Source of the DNA: Gammaproteobacteria bacterium | Lineage (GTDB): Bacteria > Pseudomonadota > Gammaproteobacteria > Magnimaribacterales > AG-339-G14 | Reading direction: 5' to 3' | Length of the DNA: 64,000 bases | Assembly (NCBI GenBank): GCA_019652555.1 | Contig: BPAJ01000001.1 | Span: 646,762-710,761 of the forward strand | In this document: piece after piece, positions 1 to 9,141 of the stretch | How positions within the stretch are numbered: position 1 is the stretch's first letter | Layout of the letters: each line of letters starts with the position of its first letter | Translations under genes and position numbers: made by a program | Notes under the pieces: model-generated | What the model saw: only the letters and a program-made list of their open reading frames with translations | Told to the model about the DNA's origin: nothing | Database searches by the model: none

Positions 1-281
1 TTTGAGTTAACTTTTTCATTTCTCAATGTCATAGCTAATAAAGCTACTGACACCTGCTCGCCTGAAGAAATCAATGCATCGTATTCTCTTGGATCAGGAA
101 TTTCTTGAACTTCTTTTGCTAGATCGATCAGTCTTTGAGTTTCGCCTGCCATAGCTGATACAACGGCAACAACTTTTTTTCCGTTCTTAGATGTATCTTT
201 GATAATTTTCGCCACTGCTTTGAATCTGTCAGTATCAGCAAGCGAAGTTCCACCAAATTTTTGGACAACTATATTAGACAT
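1..281 (-). CDS. lysC: Aspartate kinase, N-terminal part (cut by window edge)
   Basis: Phosphorylates aspartate, the first step towards lysine, threonine and methionine. Reading leftwards from the ATG at 279-281 the product starts [16 protein letters not shown], the KFGGTS nucleotide-binding signature of aspartokinases, followed by [12 protein letters not shown], also typical. Only 93 codons lie in the window and the regulatory ACT domains are outside it. It lies 8 bases downstream of alaS on the same strand, so the two are probably co-transcribed; alaS-lysC is a common gammaproteobacterial pair. It also feeds the asd gene at 26455-27468. Confidence 0.95.
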   Translation of the reverse strand, partial: MSNIVVQKFGGTSLADTDRFKAVAKIIKDTSKNGKKVVAVVSAMAGETQRLIDLAKEVQEIPDPREYDALISSGEQVSVALLAMTLRNEKVNS

Positions 282-289
282 TGGTATTT

Positions 290-2881
290 TTAAATCTCAG
301 TTAGAATTTTCTCAGCAGAAATTAATATTTCATCAAGTTTATTTGAAGCTGGTCCACCTGCTTGTGCAAAATCAGGCTTTCCTCCTCCTTTCGCTCCTAT
401 AATTTTGGAAAGCGAGTCTAGCAAATTTCTTGCATCATAAGTAGCAGTAATATCGTTTGATACGGAAACCAATATTGTTGATTTTTCTTCCATAGATCCA
501 ACGAGAATAATTATTAGATTACTTACTTCCTTTTTTAGACTGTCTAAACTACCTCTTAGTTTAGATAAATTGAGATTATCTATTCTTTTTGTAATTATGT
601 TTATCTTTCCAACACTCTTGTAACTACCTTTTAAATCATCTAATAAATTCTGATAAATCTTTTGTTCATGTTTTTTTAAATCTTCTTTATAAGAATTTAT
701 TACTTTAGTTTTATCTTTTAAAAATATGGGTAAATCTTTGACTGAAACATTAAAAGTCTCTGCAGTATTAAGTAAGTCGGTTTTATTATCAGCCTTATCC
801 TTGATTGCAAGATCGCCAGAAATAGCTTCTATTCTTCTTACTCCAGAAGAAATACTTGTTTCTGAGATTATTTTAAAACTTTTGATTTCTGAACTATTTT
901 TTACATGAGTTCCGCCACACAACTCGGTGGAGTAATCTCCTGCTATTTTTAAAACTCTCACTTGATCGCCATATTTTTCTCCAAAAAAGGCAATTGCTCC
1001 AAGTTTTTGAGATTCTTCAATTGAAGTTTCAATTATTTGTGTATCCTCAGCAGATGTTATAGCTTGATTGACTTCTTGCTCGATCTTTGCAATTTCAGAT
1101 TCTGAAAGTTTTTGTTTGTGTGAAAAATCAAATCTTAACTTCTCCTCGTTTACCAAAGAGCCTTTTTGTTGAACGTGTTCGCCTAAAATATTTCGCAAAG
1201 CAGAGTGCATAAGATGTGTTGCTGAATGATTGGAAACAATTGCCCTTCTTCTCTCTGTGTTTATCTCAGCTTTAACTCTGTCATTAAGATTTATTGAACC
1301 TTTTTTGATCTTACTTATATGAAGGTGAAAATTTCCTATCTTTTGAGTATCTAATACTTCAATCTCTAGACCCTTTGAACTGAGCTTTCCTTTATCGCCA
1401 ACTTGCCCTCCAGATTCTCCATAAAAGGGAGTTGAATCAAGCACGATCATGCATTCCCCTTCTGAGGCAGATTTAACTTCTTTGCCATTTTTGAAAATTA
1501 GTTTAATCTCAGATTCGATCGAACTATCTTCGTAGCCGACAAATTTTGTCTCATCATCTAAATCAATTGCAGCAGGCAAGAGGGCCACAAATTTACTTTC
1601 TTTTTTTGCGTTTGCTCTTTGCGCTGCCATGAGCTTTTCATAGCCGGAAAGATCCAAGCTAAGGTCATTTTCCTGGGCTAAATCTCTAGTCAGGTCAACT
1701 GGAAATCCATAGGTATCATAAAGTTTAAAAATAAGCTCTCCGGGTAAAGTCGTTTTTTTTGAGTCTTTAATTTCTTCCTCAAGAAGTCTCATTCCCTGTT
1801 TTAAAGTTTCTCTGAATTGATCTTCTTCGGATTTGAGTTCCTGCAAAATAACAGTCTTGTTTTTTTTGACTTCCGGATAAGTTTCAAATAAAGATTCACC
1901 CAGCGTGTCAAAAATATCCGCAAAAGAAAAATCTTTTTCATTGTTTATTTTGTAGGCATGAGTCAGAGCTCTTCTAATGATTCTTCTTAAGACATACCCT
2001 CTTCCTTCGTTGCTTGGGTTCACGCCATCAGAAATTAGAAAGACAGATGATCTTAGATGATCTGCTATAACTCTTAATGAAGGATTCAAAAGATTTTTTT
2101 CATTTAATGTTTCAGCAATTGATTCAATAATGTTATTAAAAATATCCGTTTTATAATTGTCGCTAGTTTTTTGTAAAACTGCAGTGATTCTTTCCAAGCC
2201 CATTCCAGTGTCAACACATTGCTTAGGAAGATTGGAAAGTTTGCCATTGTGATCTCGGTTATATTGCATAAAAACCAAGTTATAAATCTCCACAAACCTT
2301 TCGCCAGTGTCTACACCTTCTTGTGGTGCTTCTCCCGGAAGATCCTCACCATGATCATAAAATATTTCTGAACATGGGCCACATGGGCCTGTATCTCCCA
2401 TTGACCAAAAATTGTCTTCAGTAAGCCTTGAGAGTCTTTCAGCAGGAAATTTTATTTTTTTAAGCCAAATGTCTTCTGACTCTTTGTCATCAACATGCAC
2501 TGTTACCCAAAGTTTATCTTTATCAAGTTTAAATTTTTCTGTGAGAAGTTCCCAAGCTAATTCTATTGCTTGCTCTTTGAAGTAGTCCCCAAAACTAAAA
2601 TTTCCAAGCATTTCAAAGAAAGTATGATGTCTGAGAGTAAAACCAACATTATCTAAGTCGTTATGCTTTCCCCCTGCTCTCACACATTTTTGAGATGAAG
2701 TTGCCTTATCAAATTTTACTTTCTCTGTGCCGAGGAATACATCTTTAAACTGATTCATCCCAGAGTTGGAAAACATTAAGGTGGGGTCATTGATGGGAAC
2801 AAGGCTGGAACTCGCTACTTCTTTATGCCCCTTCTCAACAAAAAAATCTAAGAAAGTCTTTCTTACTTCAGATGACTTCAC
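290..2881 (-). CDS. alaS: Alanyl-tRNA synthetase
   Basis: Charges tRNA-Ala in the cytoplasm. The 863-residue product is close to the usual length (about 875). The class II catalytic core fills the N-terminus, with [16 protein letters not shown] near residues 85-100. The editing domain carries its zinc-site residues: HSATH near residue 551 and CGGTH near 655. The C-terminal C-Ala domain ends in a glycine-rich [15 protein letters not shown] segment. The start [14 protein letters not shown] matches the family start. Just upstream (5 bases) is the dienelactone hydrolase gene on the same strand, and lysC follows 8 bases downstream. Confidence 0.98.
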   Translation of the reverse strand: MKSSEVRKTFLDFFVEKGHKEVASSSLVPINDPTLMFSNSGMNQFKDVFLGTEKVKFDKATSSQKCVRAGGKHNDLDNVGFTLRHHTFFEMLGNFSFGDYFKEQAIELAWELLTEKFKLDKDKLWVTVHVDDKESEDIWLKKIKFPAERLSRLTEDNFWSMGDTGPCGPCSEIFYDHGEDLPGEAPQEGVDTGERFVEIYNLVFMQYNRDHNGKLSNLPKQCVDTGMGLERITAVLQKTSDNYKTDIFNNIIESIAETLNEKNLLNPSLRVIADHLRSSVFLISDGVNPSNEGRGYVLRRIIRRALTHAYKINNEKDFSFADIFDTLGESLFETYPEVKKNKTVILQELKSEEDQFRETLKQGMRLLEEEIKDSKKTTLPGELIFKLYDTYGFPVDLTRDLAQENDLSLDLSGYEKLMAAQRANAKKESKFVALLPAAIDLDDETKFVGYEDSSIESEIKLIFKNGKEVKSASEGECMIVLDSTPFYGESGGQVGDKGKLSSKGLEIEVLDTQKIGNFHLHISKIKKGSINLNDRVKAEINTERRRAIVSNHSATHLMHSALRNILGEHVQQKGSLVNEEKLRFDFSHKQKLSESEIAKIEQEVNQAITSAEDTQIIETSIEESQKLGAIAFFGEKYGDQVRVLKIAGDYSTELCGGTHVKNSSEIKSFKIISETSISSGVRRIEAISGDLAIKDKADNKTDLLNTAETFNVSVKDLPIFLKDKTKVINSYKEDLKKHEQKIYQNLLDDLKGSYKSVGKINIITKRIDNLNLSKLRGSLDSLKKEVSNLIIILVGSMEEKSTILVSVSNDITATYDARNLLDSLSKIIGAKGGGKPDFAQAGGPASNKLDEILISAEKILTEI

Positions 2882-2886
2882 GTTAT

Positions 2887-3594
2887 TTAACTAAAAATTT
2901 CTGATAAAAAATCTTTAAAGATTTTCCAAGATCTCTGATCGGCATCTTGCGAATAAACCGTCCCGAAACTTGGATCATTGGCATCAGGATTTGTAAAAGC
3001 ATGCATGGCATTGCCAAAAGAATGCAATTGCCAATCAACACTCTTTTTATTCATTTCCTCAGAAAAAGAGTCAATCTGATCTTGGCCTACCATAGGATCT
3101 AAATGGCCATGAAGCACTAACAGTTTCGCGCTAATGTCTTTATCTTCAAGGTCTTCCGAACCGGATAAAAAACCATGAAAACTAACGGCCCCTTTTAAAT
3201 CCACTCCACTTCTAGCAAGGTCTAAAGAAACCAAGCCGCCAAAACAGTATCCCATAATCGCAATGTTTGAAGTGTCTACTCCTTCAAGTTTTTTTGCTGC
3301 CTCATATGCGCCAACAATAATCTGAGATAAATTTTTTCTATCGTCTAATAAAGGTTGCATCATCGATTGATTCTCCTCATTAGATCCACCAACCTTTCCG
3401 TCTCCATACATATCAATTGCAAATGCATTGTAGCCATCATCAGCAAGCTTATTTGCTATACCTTCAACAAATCCATCTCTACCTGCCCAAGTGTGAGCAA
3501 TAAGAACACATGGAGCGTTTTTAACCTCTGGCTTTACATGTAACCCCTCAAATGTCTTAGAATTTACTTCATATGATACAAGTTTGGTATTCAT
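2887..3594 (-). CDS. Dienelactone hydrolase family protein
   Basis: A soluble alpha/beta hydrolase of about 235 residues. The nucleophile elbow is GYCFGG (Cys instead of Ser, as in dienelactone hydrolases), with the acid in HGHLDPMVG and the histidine in NAMHAFTNP, so the triad is complete. Substrate is unknown; no chlorocatechol pathway genes are nearby. A TTG one codon earlier (3597) is in frame, but the ATG at 3594 has a perfect AGGAGG at 3602-3607 with a 7-base spacer and shares one base with the stop of the upstream carbonic-anhydrase-like gene, so I chose it. Confidence 0.9.
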   Translation of the reverse strand: MNTKLVSYEVNSKTFEGLHVKPEVKNAPCVLIAHTWAGRDGFVEGIANKLADDGYNAFAIDMYGDGKVGGSNEENQSMMQPLLDDRKNLSQIIVGAYEAAKKLEGVDTSNIAIMGYCFGGLVSLDLARSGVDLKGAVSFHGFLSGSEDLEDKDISAKLLVLHGHLDPMVGQDQIDSFSEEMNKKSVDWQLHSFGNAMHAFTNPDANDPSFGTVYSQDADQRSWKIFKDFLSEIFS

Positions 3595-4118
3595 CAATTT
3601 TCCTCCTTTAAACCTGACTTAAATCTTTTTCCATTTTCTACATAATGTTCTGCTGAGCCTTTCAAAATAATCTTTAAATTCTCATCAACCTCTTTCTTAA
3701 CTTTTCCAGGAGATCCCATAACAAGCGAATTGTCTGGAATTTTTGTTCCCTCTGTGAGAAGAGTATTTGCACCTATTAAACAATTATTTCCAATTTCTAC
3801 ATTGTTCAAGATGACTGAATTAATGCCAATTAACGAATTGTTTCCAATAGTGCAACCATGAAGCATGACTTTATGGCCCACTGTGACATTTTCTCCAATA
3901 ATAATTGGGCTTCCAGGATCAACATGCAAAACCGATAAATCTTGAATATTTGAACCTTTGCCAATGATTATTTTCTCTACATCACCTCTGATTACCGCTC
4001 CAAACCAAACGCTTACATCTTCTCCGAGCTCTACTTGACCCAGAACAGTGGCATTTGGAGCAATATAAAAATTATCTCCGGCAGTTTTAACTTTATGCTG
4101 GTCTAAAGTATAAATCAT
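3594..4118 (-). CDS. Gamma-carbonic anhydrase-like hexapeptide-repeat protein (YrdA family)
   Basis: A 174-residue left-handed beta-helix protein made of hexapeptide repeats (IGENVT, IGNNSL, IGNNCL and others). It keeps the three metal-site histidines of gamma-class carbonic anhydrases: one in LHVDPG and two in GHKVMLHG. Family members such as YrdA/PaaY are trimeric and bind zinc; hydratase activity varies, so the enzymatic call is tentative. Start MIYTLDQHKV fits the family. Its first 26 bases overlap the end of the upstream Nudix gene in another frame, and its TGA shares a base with the ATG of the downstream hydrolase, indicating translational coupling. Confidence 0.9.
   Translation of the reverse strand: MIYTLDQHKVKTAGDNFYIAPNATVLGQVELGEDVSVWFGAVIRGDVEKIIIGKGSNIQDLSVLHVDPGSPIIIGENVTVGHKVMLHGCTIGNNSLIGINSVILNNVEIGNNCLIGANTLLTEGTKIPDNSLVMGSPGKVKKEVDENLKIILKGSAEHYVENGKRFKSGLKEEN
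3602..3607 (-). promoter_or_regulatory. Strong Shine-Dalgarno site (AGGAGG) of the dienelactone hydrolase gene
   Basis: AGGAGG on the minus strand, 7 bases before the ATG at 3594 and inside the last codons of the upstream gene. It decides the start in favour of the ATG over the TTG at 3597. It is one of the few full-consensus ribosome sites in the window. Confidence 0.75.
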
Positions 4119-4680
4119 CTATATCAATATCTATTTCCATTAACTCCAGAAATTGTAATGTAAAACCTAAAGTTAATCCCCAAATTTTCTGATTTTCATA
4201 ATTTATAACTGGCGTCTGAAAGGTTTCGCCACTTGCATTGGTTATTTTGTTTGATATCAAAGGATCTTCTTTGAGATAGTTTAAAGGAACAGAAAAAATC
4301 GTTTCTACCTCTTTAGGATCTTTTTTAAATTTTAAACTTCCAGCTGCGTAACCTACATAAGGCGTGACACTTATTCCAAATCTAGATTCTTGAGGATCCA
4401 TCCGACCAAGTATTCTTATTGAATCAGGTTCAACTCCAATCTCTTCATGTGTTTCCCTTAAAACAGTTTCGATTAGGTTTCTATCCTCCTCTTCTTTTTT
4501 CCCTCCTGGGAATGCTACTTCTCCTGCATGGGAAGGTAATTTTTTAGATCTTTCAGTAAAAACGATTGAATAGTCATCCTCATTATCAGTTATTAAAATT
4601 AATACTGCTGCTTGAGGTAATTTTTCATCCGACTGCTTCGGACTCAAATCATTTAGTCTTTTTTCTATGAAAGGGATCAT
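4093..4680 (-). CDS. Nudix hydrolase, CoA pyrophosphatase type
   Basis: A 195-residue Nudix protein. The Nudix box is intact, starting at GGKKEEEDRN and ending in RETHEEIGV. Just before it, TERSKKLPSHAGEVAFPGG matches the extra signature of CoA-pyrophosphatases (NudL/PCD1 group), which split CoA or acyl-CoA to 4'-phosphopantetheine and 3',5'-ADP. First gene of a three-gene minus-strand operon with the carbonic-anhydrase-like and hydrolase genes. It is divergent from a second Nudix gene at 4738 across a 57-base gap. Confidence 0.9.
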   Translation of the reverse strand: MIPFIEKRLNDLSPKQSDEKLPQAAVLILITDNEDDYSIVFTERSKKLPSHAGEVAFPGGKKEEEDRNLIETVLRETHEEIGVEPDSIRILGRMDPQESRFGISVTPYVGYAAGSLKFKKDPKEVETIFSVPLNYLKEDPLISNKITNASGETFQTPVINYENQKIWGLTLGFTLQFLELMEIDIDIDDLYFRPA

Positions 4681-4701
4681 TATGTTAATAAAAGGTATTG
4701 A

Positions 4702-4709
4702 ATTATACT
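4702..4709. promoter_or_regulatory. Overlapping divergent -10 elements between two Nudix genes
   Basis: On the minus strand 4707-4702 reads TATAAT, well placed (about 22 bases) before the ATG at 4680. On the plus strand 4704-4709 reads TATACT, suitable for the gene starting at 4738. The two hexamers overlap, so the site looks like a symmetric bidirectional promoter. No convincing -35 element was found for either direction. Confidence 0.45.
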
Positions 4710-4737
4710 TGCTTACTTAATTTAAGCAGGAAAAACT

Positions 4738-5271
4738 TTGAAATTTTGTACCCAATGCGGTGGTCCCGTATCTAAAAAGATACCCCAAGATGACAATCGA
4801 GAAAGATATGTATGCGACGATTGTGGATTTATTCACTATCATAATCCAAATGCAGTCGTAGGAACTTTGCCCTACTGTGGAGATAAAGTTCTTTTATGTA
4901 AAAGAGGGATAGAACCAAGAAAAGGTTTATGGACCTTACCTGCTGGTTTTTTGGAATTAGGAGAAACTTTACAAGAAGGAGCTTTAAGAGAAACCAAAGA
5001 AGAAACCAATTCAACTGTAAAAATAGATGATATTTATTTTATGTTTGATATTCCTCAAATTGGACAATTTTATGTTCTTTATAAAGCTTCTATAGAAGAA
5101 AATTCTTATTCTCCAACAACGGAAAGTCTTGAAGTTGAATTGTTTTCCTATGATGAAATACCTTGGGATGAACTAGCCTTCCCTTTTGTACCCATTGCTC
5201 TCGAACAATTTTATGAGGATTTAAATGAGGGCTATTTTCCTCTAAGGATCAGAGAGTTAATAAAGAAATAG
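4738..5271 (+). CDS. Zinc-ribbon Nudix hydrolase
   Basis: A 177-residue protein with an N-terminal zinc ribbon (CTQCGG near residues 4-9 and CDDCG near 27-31) followed by a Nudix domain whose box runs from GFLELGETLQ to RETKEETN. The layout recalls NudC-type NADH/NAD-cap pyrophosphatases but the protein is shorter and lacks the NudC N-terminal domain; zinc-ribbon ADP-ribose-type Nudix enzymes are the closer match. Substrate not determinable here. The start is TTG at 4738, preceded by GCAGGA about 7 bases upstream; no upstream in-frame ATG gives a complete ribbon. Its stop is 1 base from the convergent purL stop. Confidence 0.85.
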   Translation: MKFCTQCGGPVSKKIPQDDNRERYVCDDCGFIHYHNPNAVVGTLPYCGDKVLLCKRGIEPRKGLWTLPAGFLELGETLQEGALRETKEETNSTVKIDDIYFMFDIPQIGQFYVLYKASIEENSYSPTTESLEVELFSYDEIPWDELAFPFVPIALEQFYEDLNEGYFPLRIRELIKK

Positions 5272-5272
5272 T

Positions 5273-8200
5273 TTAACTATAAAAATTTCTGGCATTTAAA
5301 AATAATTTGAACCAAGGACTATGCTTTCCTTTTTCATTAGTCCAGGACAATTGATTATTTAAAAAACTTCTTTCAGGATGGGGCATCATAATTAAAAATC
5401 TTCCATCATCATTTGTCACCGCAGTAATGCCATTCGTGGAGCCATTGGGATTTTCTGGGAATTCTTTAGCTTCTATACCTTTATTTGTGCAAAATTGCAT
5501 TGGCACCAGATTATCAGAGATTATTTTTTTTGCGCTTACGTGTTCAGGAAAAATCATTTTACCTTCTCCATGATTTACAGGAACTAAAAGCTGAGAACCT
5601 TCCATGCCATTAAAAAAATTGGAATTGGATTTGTTTATTTTTACTTGAACCATTCTGGCTTCAAATCTATTGCTGTTATTTCTTTTTAGTTTAGGCCAAT
5701 GTTCGGAGCCTGGAATTAATTCTTTAAGCTCTGACATAACCTGACATCCATTGCAGATTCCCAACGCAAAAGTATCTTGTCGATGAAAGAATTCAGAAAA
5801 TTTATCTTTAAGCTTTGAATTAGATTTTATTGACTGCGCCCACCCTCTTCCTGCTCCAAGGATATCGCCATAAGAAAAACCCCCTGGAAAAGCAAGACCT
5901 TGAAACTTATCTAAAGAACTCGAATTATCTAGAAGATCTCTCATGTGAACATCAATAACTTTGAAGCCAGCTTGAGAAAAAGCAGCTGCCATTTCTAAAT
6001 GAGAATTAACTCCTTGATCTCTCATGATGGCTATTTTTGGAGCCCTACTTAGATATCTTTTATTCAATTTAAAATTAAATTTTTGAGTAAGCTTTGACCT
6101 CTTTGTATCAAGCAAAAATCTATGTTCTTGTTTTGTTGTTTCTTGATTATCTCGAAGTAATTTGATGTTATAAGAAACGCTTGACCATGAATGCATTAAA
6201 ACTTTATGACTTATTCTTAAACTTTGGCTAGAAGTTTTAAGAAAAAGATTATTTGTATTATTAGTTGAACCAATATTAAAAAAAGAATTCTTTAAACCTA
6301 GTTTTACTAAATCTTTTTTAAACTCAGAAAAATCTTTTTTGTTAATCTGAAAAAGCATACCTAACTCTTCAGAAAATAAATTGTTAGATTCTTTTAAGAA
6401 AGAAATTTTGGAAAGATCAAGATTTAAACCACACCCTCCAGCCAGCATCATTTCAACTGCGGAAACAATTAAACCGCCATCTGAAATATCATGGAAAGAG
6501 AATATTCTTTTTTTATTGATCTTAGTTGCTAAGTAATTATAAATTTTTGGAAATTCTTCTATACATTCCAAATTAGGAGTTTCAAGATTTGTTTGTTGAG
6601 TTACTTCCGAGAAAATAGATCCCCCCAGACGTTTTTTTGTTTTTGAAAGATCTAAGTAAACTAATGAAAGCTCATTATTATCTATCAATTGGGGCGTAAT
6701 GCTTTTTTTGACGTTTTTTATTTTTGTAAAGGCGCTGATTATTAAACTTTGTGGGGATAAATTAGTTTTTTTATCTTTTTGCCATATTGTTTTCATTGAT
6801 AGCGAATCTTTTCCAACGGGAACGGCTATTCTCCAAGGATTGCATACTTTTTGAGTAAGCTCTTTTACTGTATTGAATAAATCTGTTTTTCTTTGAGCAT
6901 TGTCTGGACTTGCCATCCAGTTTGCGGATATTTTTATATCGGATAGTTTAGATACTCCTGAAGGCAAGAGATTTATTAAAGCCTCTGCAAGAGCTAATTT
7001 TCCAGCTGCGACAGGATTAGAAATTGCAATTGGAGACTTTTCTCCCATTGACATAGCTTCTCCAGAATTTGTATTGAAATCTGACAATGTAATTGCATGG
7101 TCAGCCACGGGAACTTGATATGGACCAACAAATTGGTCCCTGTAAGTTAAGCCTCCTACACTTCGATCTCCAATGTTTATTAGAAAGCTTTTAGAACCAA
7201 CTGTAGGATGTCTCAATACATCTAATAGAGTTTTTTTAAGATTTATTTTTTTAGATTTATCAAAAGAGTCTGTCTTTTTGTCTGAGATAATTTCGTGGGT
7301 GTTTTTTTCTTTATATCCAAAAATAGTATCCATAGGCAGATGGATTGGAAATTTTCCGGTTTTGCTATCTTTAAGTTTAAAAGTTTTTTTAGCTGTTAGA
7401 GTTCCAACAACCGCGTGGGGACACTTTTCCCTCTCACAAAATTCTTTGAATTCTTTTAAAGAATCTTTTTCCACAGCTAAAACGTATCTTTCTTGTGATT
7501 CGTTAGACCATATTTCTAAAGCCGACATAGAATTGTCAGCAAGAGGAATCTTTCTCAAATCAACACTAGCTCCCATGCTGCAATCTTTTGCCAACTCTGG
7601 TATTGCATTTGAAAGGCCTCCAGCACCAACGTCATGAATGAATAAAATAGGATTTTTTGATTTTTTTAAAGAACATAAATTGATGACTTCTTGGCATCTT
7701 CTTTGCATTTCAGGATTAGATCTTTGCACTGAAGCATAGTCCAAGGATTCGTCAGAAGAACCTGCTTGGACTGAAGAAGCAGAACCTCCACCTAGCCCGA
7801 TCAAATAACCAGGTCCTCCTAAAACAATAATCTTTGTTCCAGGTTTAACCTTTTTTTTGAATGTGTTGTTTGAACTTATACTTCCTAATCCTCCAGCGAT
7901 CATTATTGGTTTATGAAATCCATAGTGAGTTCCATCATTTTTTTGTTCGAAAGATCTGAAATAGCCATTTAAATTTGGTCTTCCAAATTCATTATTAAAT
8001 GAAGCTGCCCCTAGAGGGCCCTCGATCATTATTTTTTTTGGTGAAGAAATTCGTTTAGGGCGATCTTCTTTAAACTCCCATTTTTCTTTTAAACTTTCAA
8101 GTCTTAAATAAGATACAGAATATCCAGTTAAACCGGCTTTTGGTTGTGCTCCAATTCCTGTAGCTCCTTCATCTCTTATCTCACCACCAGATCCTGTAGC

Positions 8201-9100
8201 AGCTCCTTCAAAAGGAGAAACTGCAGTTGGATGATTGTGAGTCTCAACCTTTATACAAATATTATGTTTTAAATTCTTAGTCTGATACTCTCTCTTATCT
8301 GTATCTAAATGAAATTTTTCTGAACTTTCTGATTCAATTACTGCTGCATTATCATCATAGGCAACGAGCACTCCATCTTTAAAATTCTTATGAGTAGATT
8401 TTATTTGTTGAAATAAACTTGGTTCATTTTCTTCAGATAAATTCTGCCAAGAAGCATTAAAAAACTTATGACGACAGTGTTCAGAGTTTGCTTGAGAAAA
8501 CATCATCAACTCTACATCTGTAGGATTTCTTTTAAGAGATTTATAACTATTTACTAAGTAATTGATCTCTTGATCATTCAAGCCAAAGCCAAATTTTTGA
8601 TTAGCATCGATATAGCTTTGATAACTATTTTTTAGATATTTGAAAGAAAATGAATTTTTATTGGGTTTGGTAAAAAAAGATTCAATGCTTTTTAATCCAA
8701 CTGAAAACTCTTCAGTAAGATAATCAAAAGGGAAGTTTTCCTTTTTAAGTAATTTTTCAGCAAAGTCTTCTGTTTCTAAACCTTTGATTCTTTCTATTCT
8801 TTGGACCTCATTTAAATTACAAGAAGTAAAAATATCCTCAGTTTTCGAAGACCAGGGTGATTGTGAGCCATTCCTTGGCGAGAGAAAAATAATATCTTTT
8901 GAAAATCTTAACGAACTATTGGCGTTTATATCCAACAACTCGTAAATTTTTTCAACTTTATTTTTTGGAATATCTTTCCAAGCTTTATTTAAAAGTAAAA
9001 GATAAAAATAATTTAAAGAGAGATAGTTTGAATTTTCTTCTGAAAGGACTCTTTCGCCAGCAATAATTACTGTTCTAGAATTTAAAACTTTAAAGGGCAT
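5273..9100 (-). CDS. purL: Phosphoribosylformylglycinamidine synthase (large single-chain form)
   Basis: Fourth step of purine synthesis: FGAR + glutamine + ATP to FGAM. At 1275 residues it is the single-chain PurL of gammaproteobacteria, with the N-terminal linker domain, two AIRS-like ATP-binding halves (HNHPTAVSPFEGAATGSGGE region near 290-310) and a C-terminal class I glutaminase. The glutaminase nucleophile is in LGICNGCQ near residue 1115 and the catalytic histidine in MMPHPERS near the end. A TATAAT at 9119-9114 precedes the ATG by only 13 bases and no Shine-Dalgarno is seen, suggesting a very short leader. purF lies at 18633. Confidence 0.98.
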   Translation of the reverse strand: MPFKVLNSRTVIIAGERVLSEENSNYLSLNYFYLLLLNKAWKDIPKNKVEKIYELLDINANSSLRFSKDIIFLSPRNGSQSPWSSKTEDIFTSCNLNEVQRIERIKGLETEDFAEKLLKKENFPFDYLTEEFSVGLKSIESFFTKPNKNSFSFKYLKNSYQSYIDANQKFGFGLNDQEINYLVNSYKSLKRNPTDVELMMFSQANSEHCRHKFFNASWQNLSEENEPSLFQQIKSTHKNFKDGVLVAYDDNAAVIESESSEKFHLDTDKREYQTKNLKHNICIKVETHNHPTAVSPFEGAATGSGGEIRDEGATGIGAQPKAGLTGYSVSYLRLESLKEKWEFKEDRPKRISSPKKIMIEGPLGAASFNNEFGRPNLNGYFRSFEQKNDGTHYGFHKPIMIAGGLGSISSNNTFKKKVKPGTKIIVLGGPGYLIGLGGGSASSVQAGSSDESLDYASVQRSNPEMQRRCQEVINLCSLKKSKNPILFIHDVGAGGLSNAIPELAKDCSMGASVDLRKIPLADNSMSALEIWSNESQERYVLAVEKDSLKEFKEFCEREKCPHAVVGTLTAKKTFKLKDSKTGKFPIHLPMDTIFGYKEKNTHEIISDKKTDSFDKSKKINLKKTLLDVLRHPTVGSKSFLINIGDRSVGGLTYRDQFVGPYQVPVADHAITLSDFNTNSGEAMSMGEKSPIAISNPVAAGKLALAEALINLLPSGVSKLSDIKISANWMASPDNAQRKTDLFNTVKELTQKVCNPWRIAVPVGKDSLSMKTIWQKDKKTNLSPQSLIISAFTKIKNVKKSITPQLIDNNELSLVYLDLSKTKKRLGGSIFSEVTQQTNLETPNLECIEEFPKIYNYLATKINKKRIFSFHDISDGGLIVSAVEMMLAGGCGLNLDLSKISFLKESNNLFSEELGMLFQINKKDFSEFKKDLVKLGLKNSFFNIGSTNNTNNLFLKTSSQSLRISHKVLMHSWSSVSYNIKLLRDNQETTKQEHRFLLDTKRSKLTQKFNFKLNKRYLSRAPKIAIMRDQGVNSHLEMAAAFSQAGFKVIDVHMRDLLDNSSSLDKFQGLAFPGGFSYGDILGAGRGWAQSIKSNSKLKDKFSEFFHRQDTFALGICNGCQVMSELKELIPGSEHWPKLKRNNSNRFEARMVQVKINKSNSNFFNGMEGSQLLVPVNHGEGKMIFPEHVSAKKIISDNLVPMQFCTNKGIEAKEFPENPNGSTNGITAVTNDDGRFLIMMPHPERSFLNNQLSWTNEKGKHSPWFKLFLNARNFYS

Positions 9101-9113
9101 CTAAAAAAGAAAA

Positions 9114-9119
9114 ATTATA
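9114..9119 (-). promoter_or_regulatory. Candidate -10 element for purL, short leader
   Basis: TATAAT read on the minus strand, ending 13 bases before the purL ATG at 9100. The expected transcript leader would be about 5-8 bases with no Shine-Dalgarno. No matching -35 element at 16-18 bases; the region before it contains the end of uvrB. Confidence 0.4.
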
Positions 9120-9141
9120 CCTCAAAACAAAAGTATTATTT

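Noticed and set aside
4738-5271. NudC (NAD-cap decapping) annotation
   Set aside because: The zinc ribbon and Nudix box fit, but the protein is about 80 residues too short and lacks the NudC N-terminal domain, so I left the substrate open.
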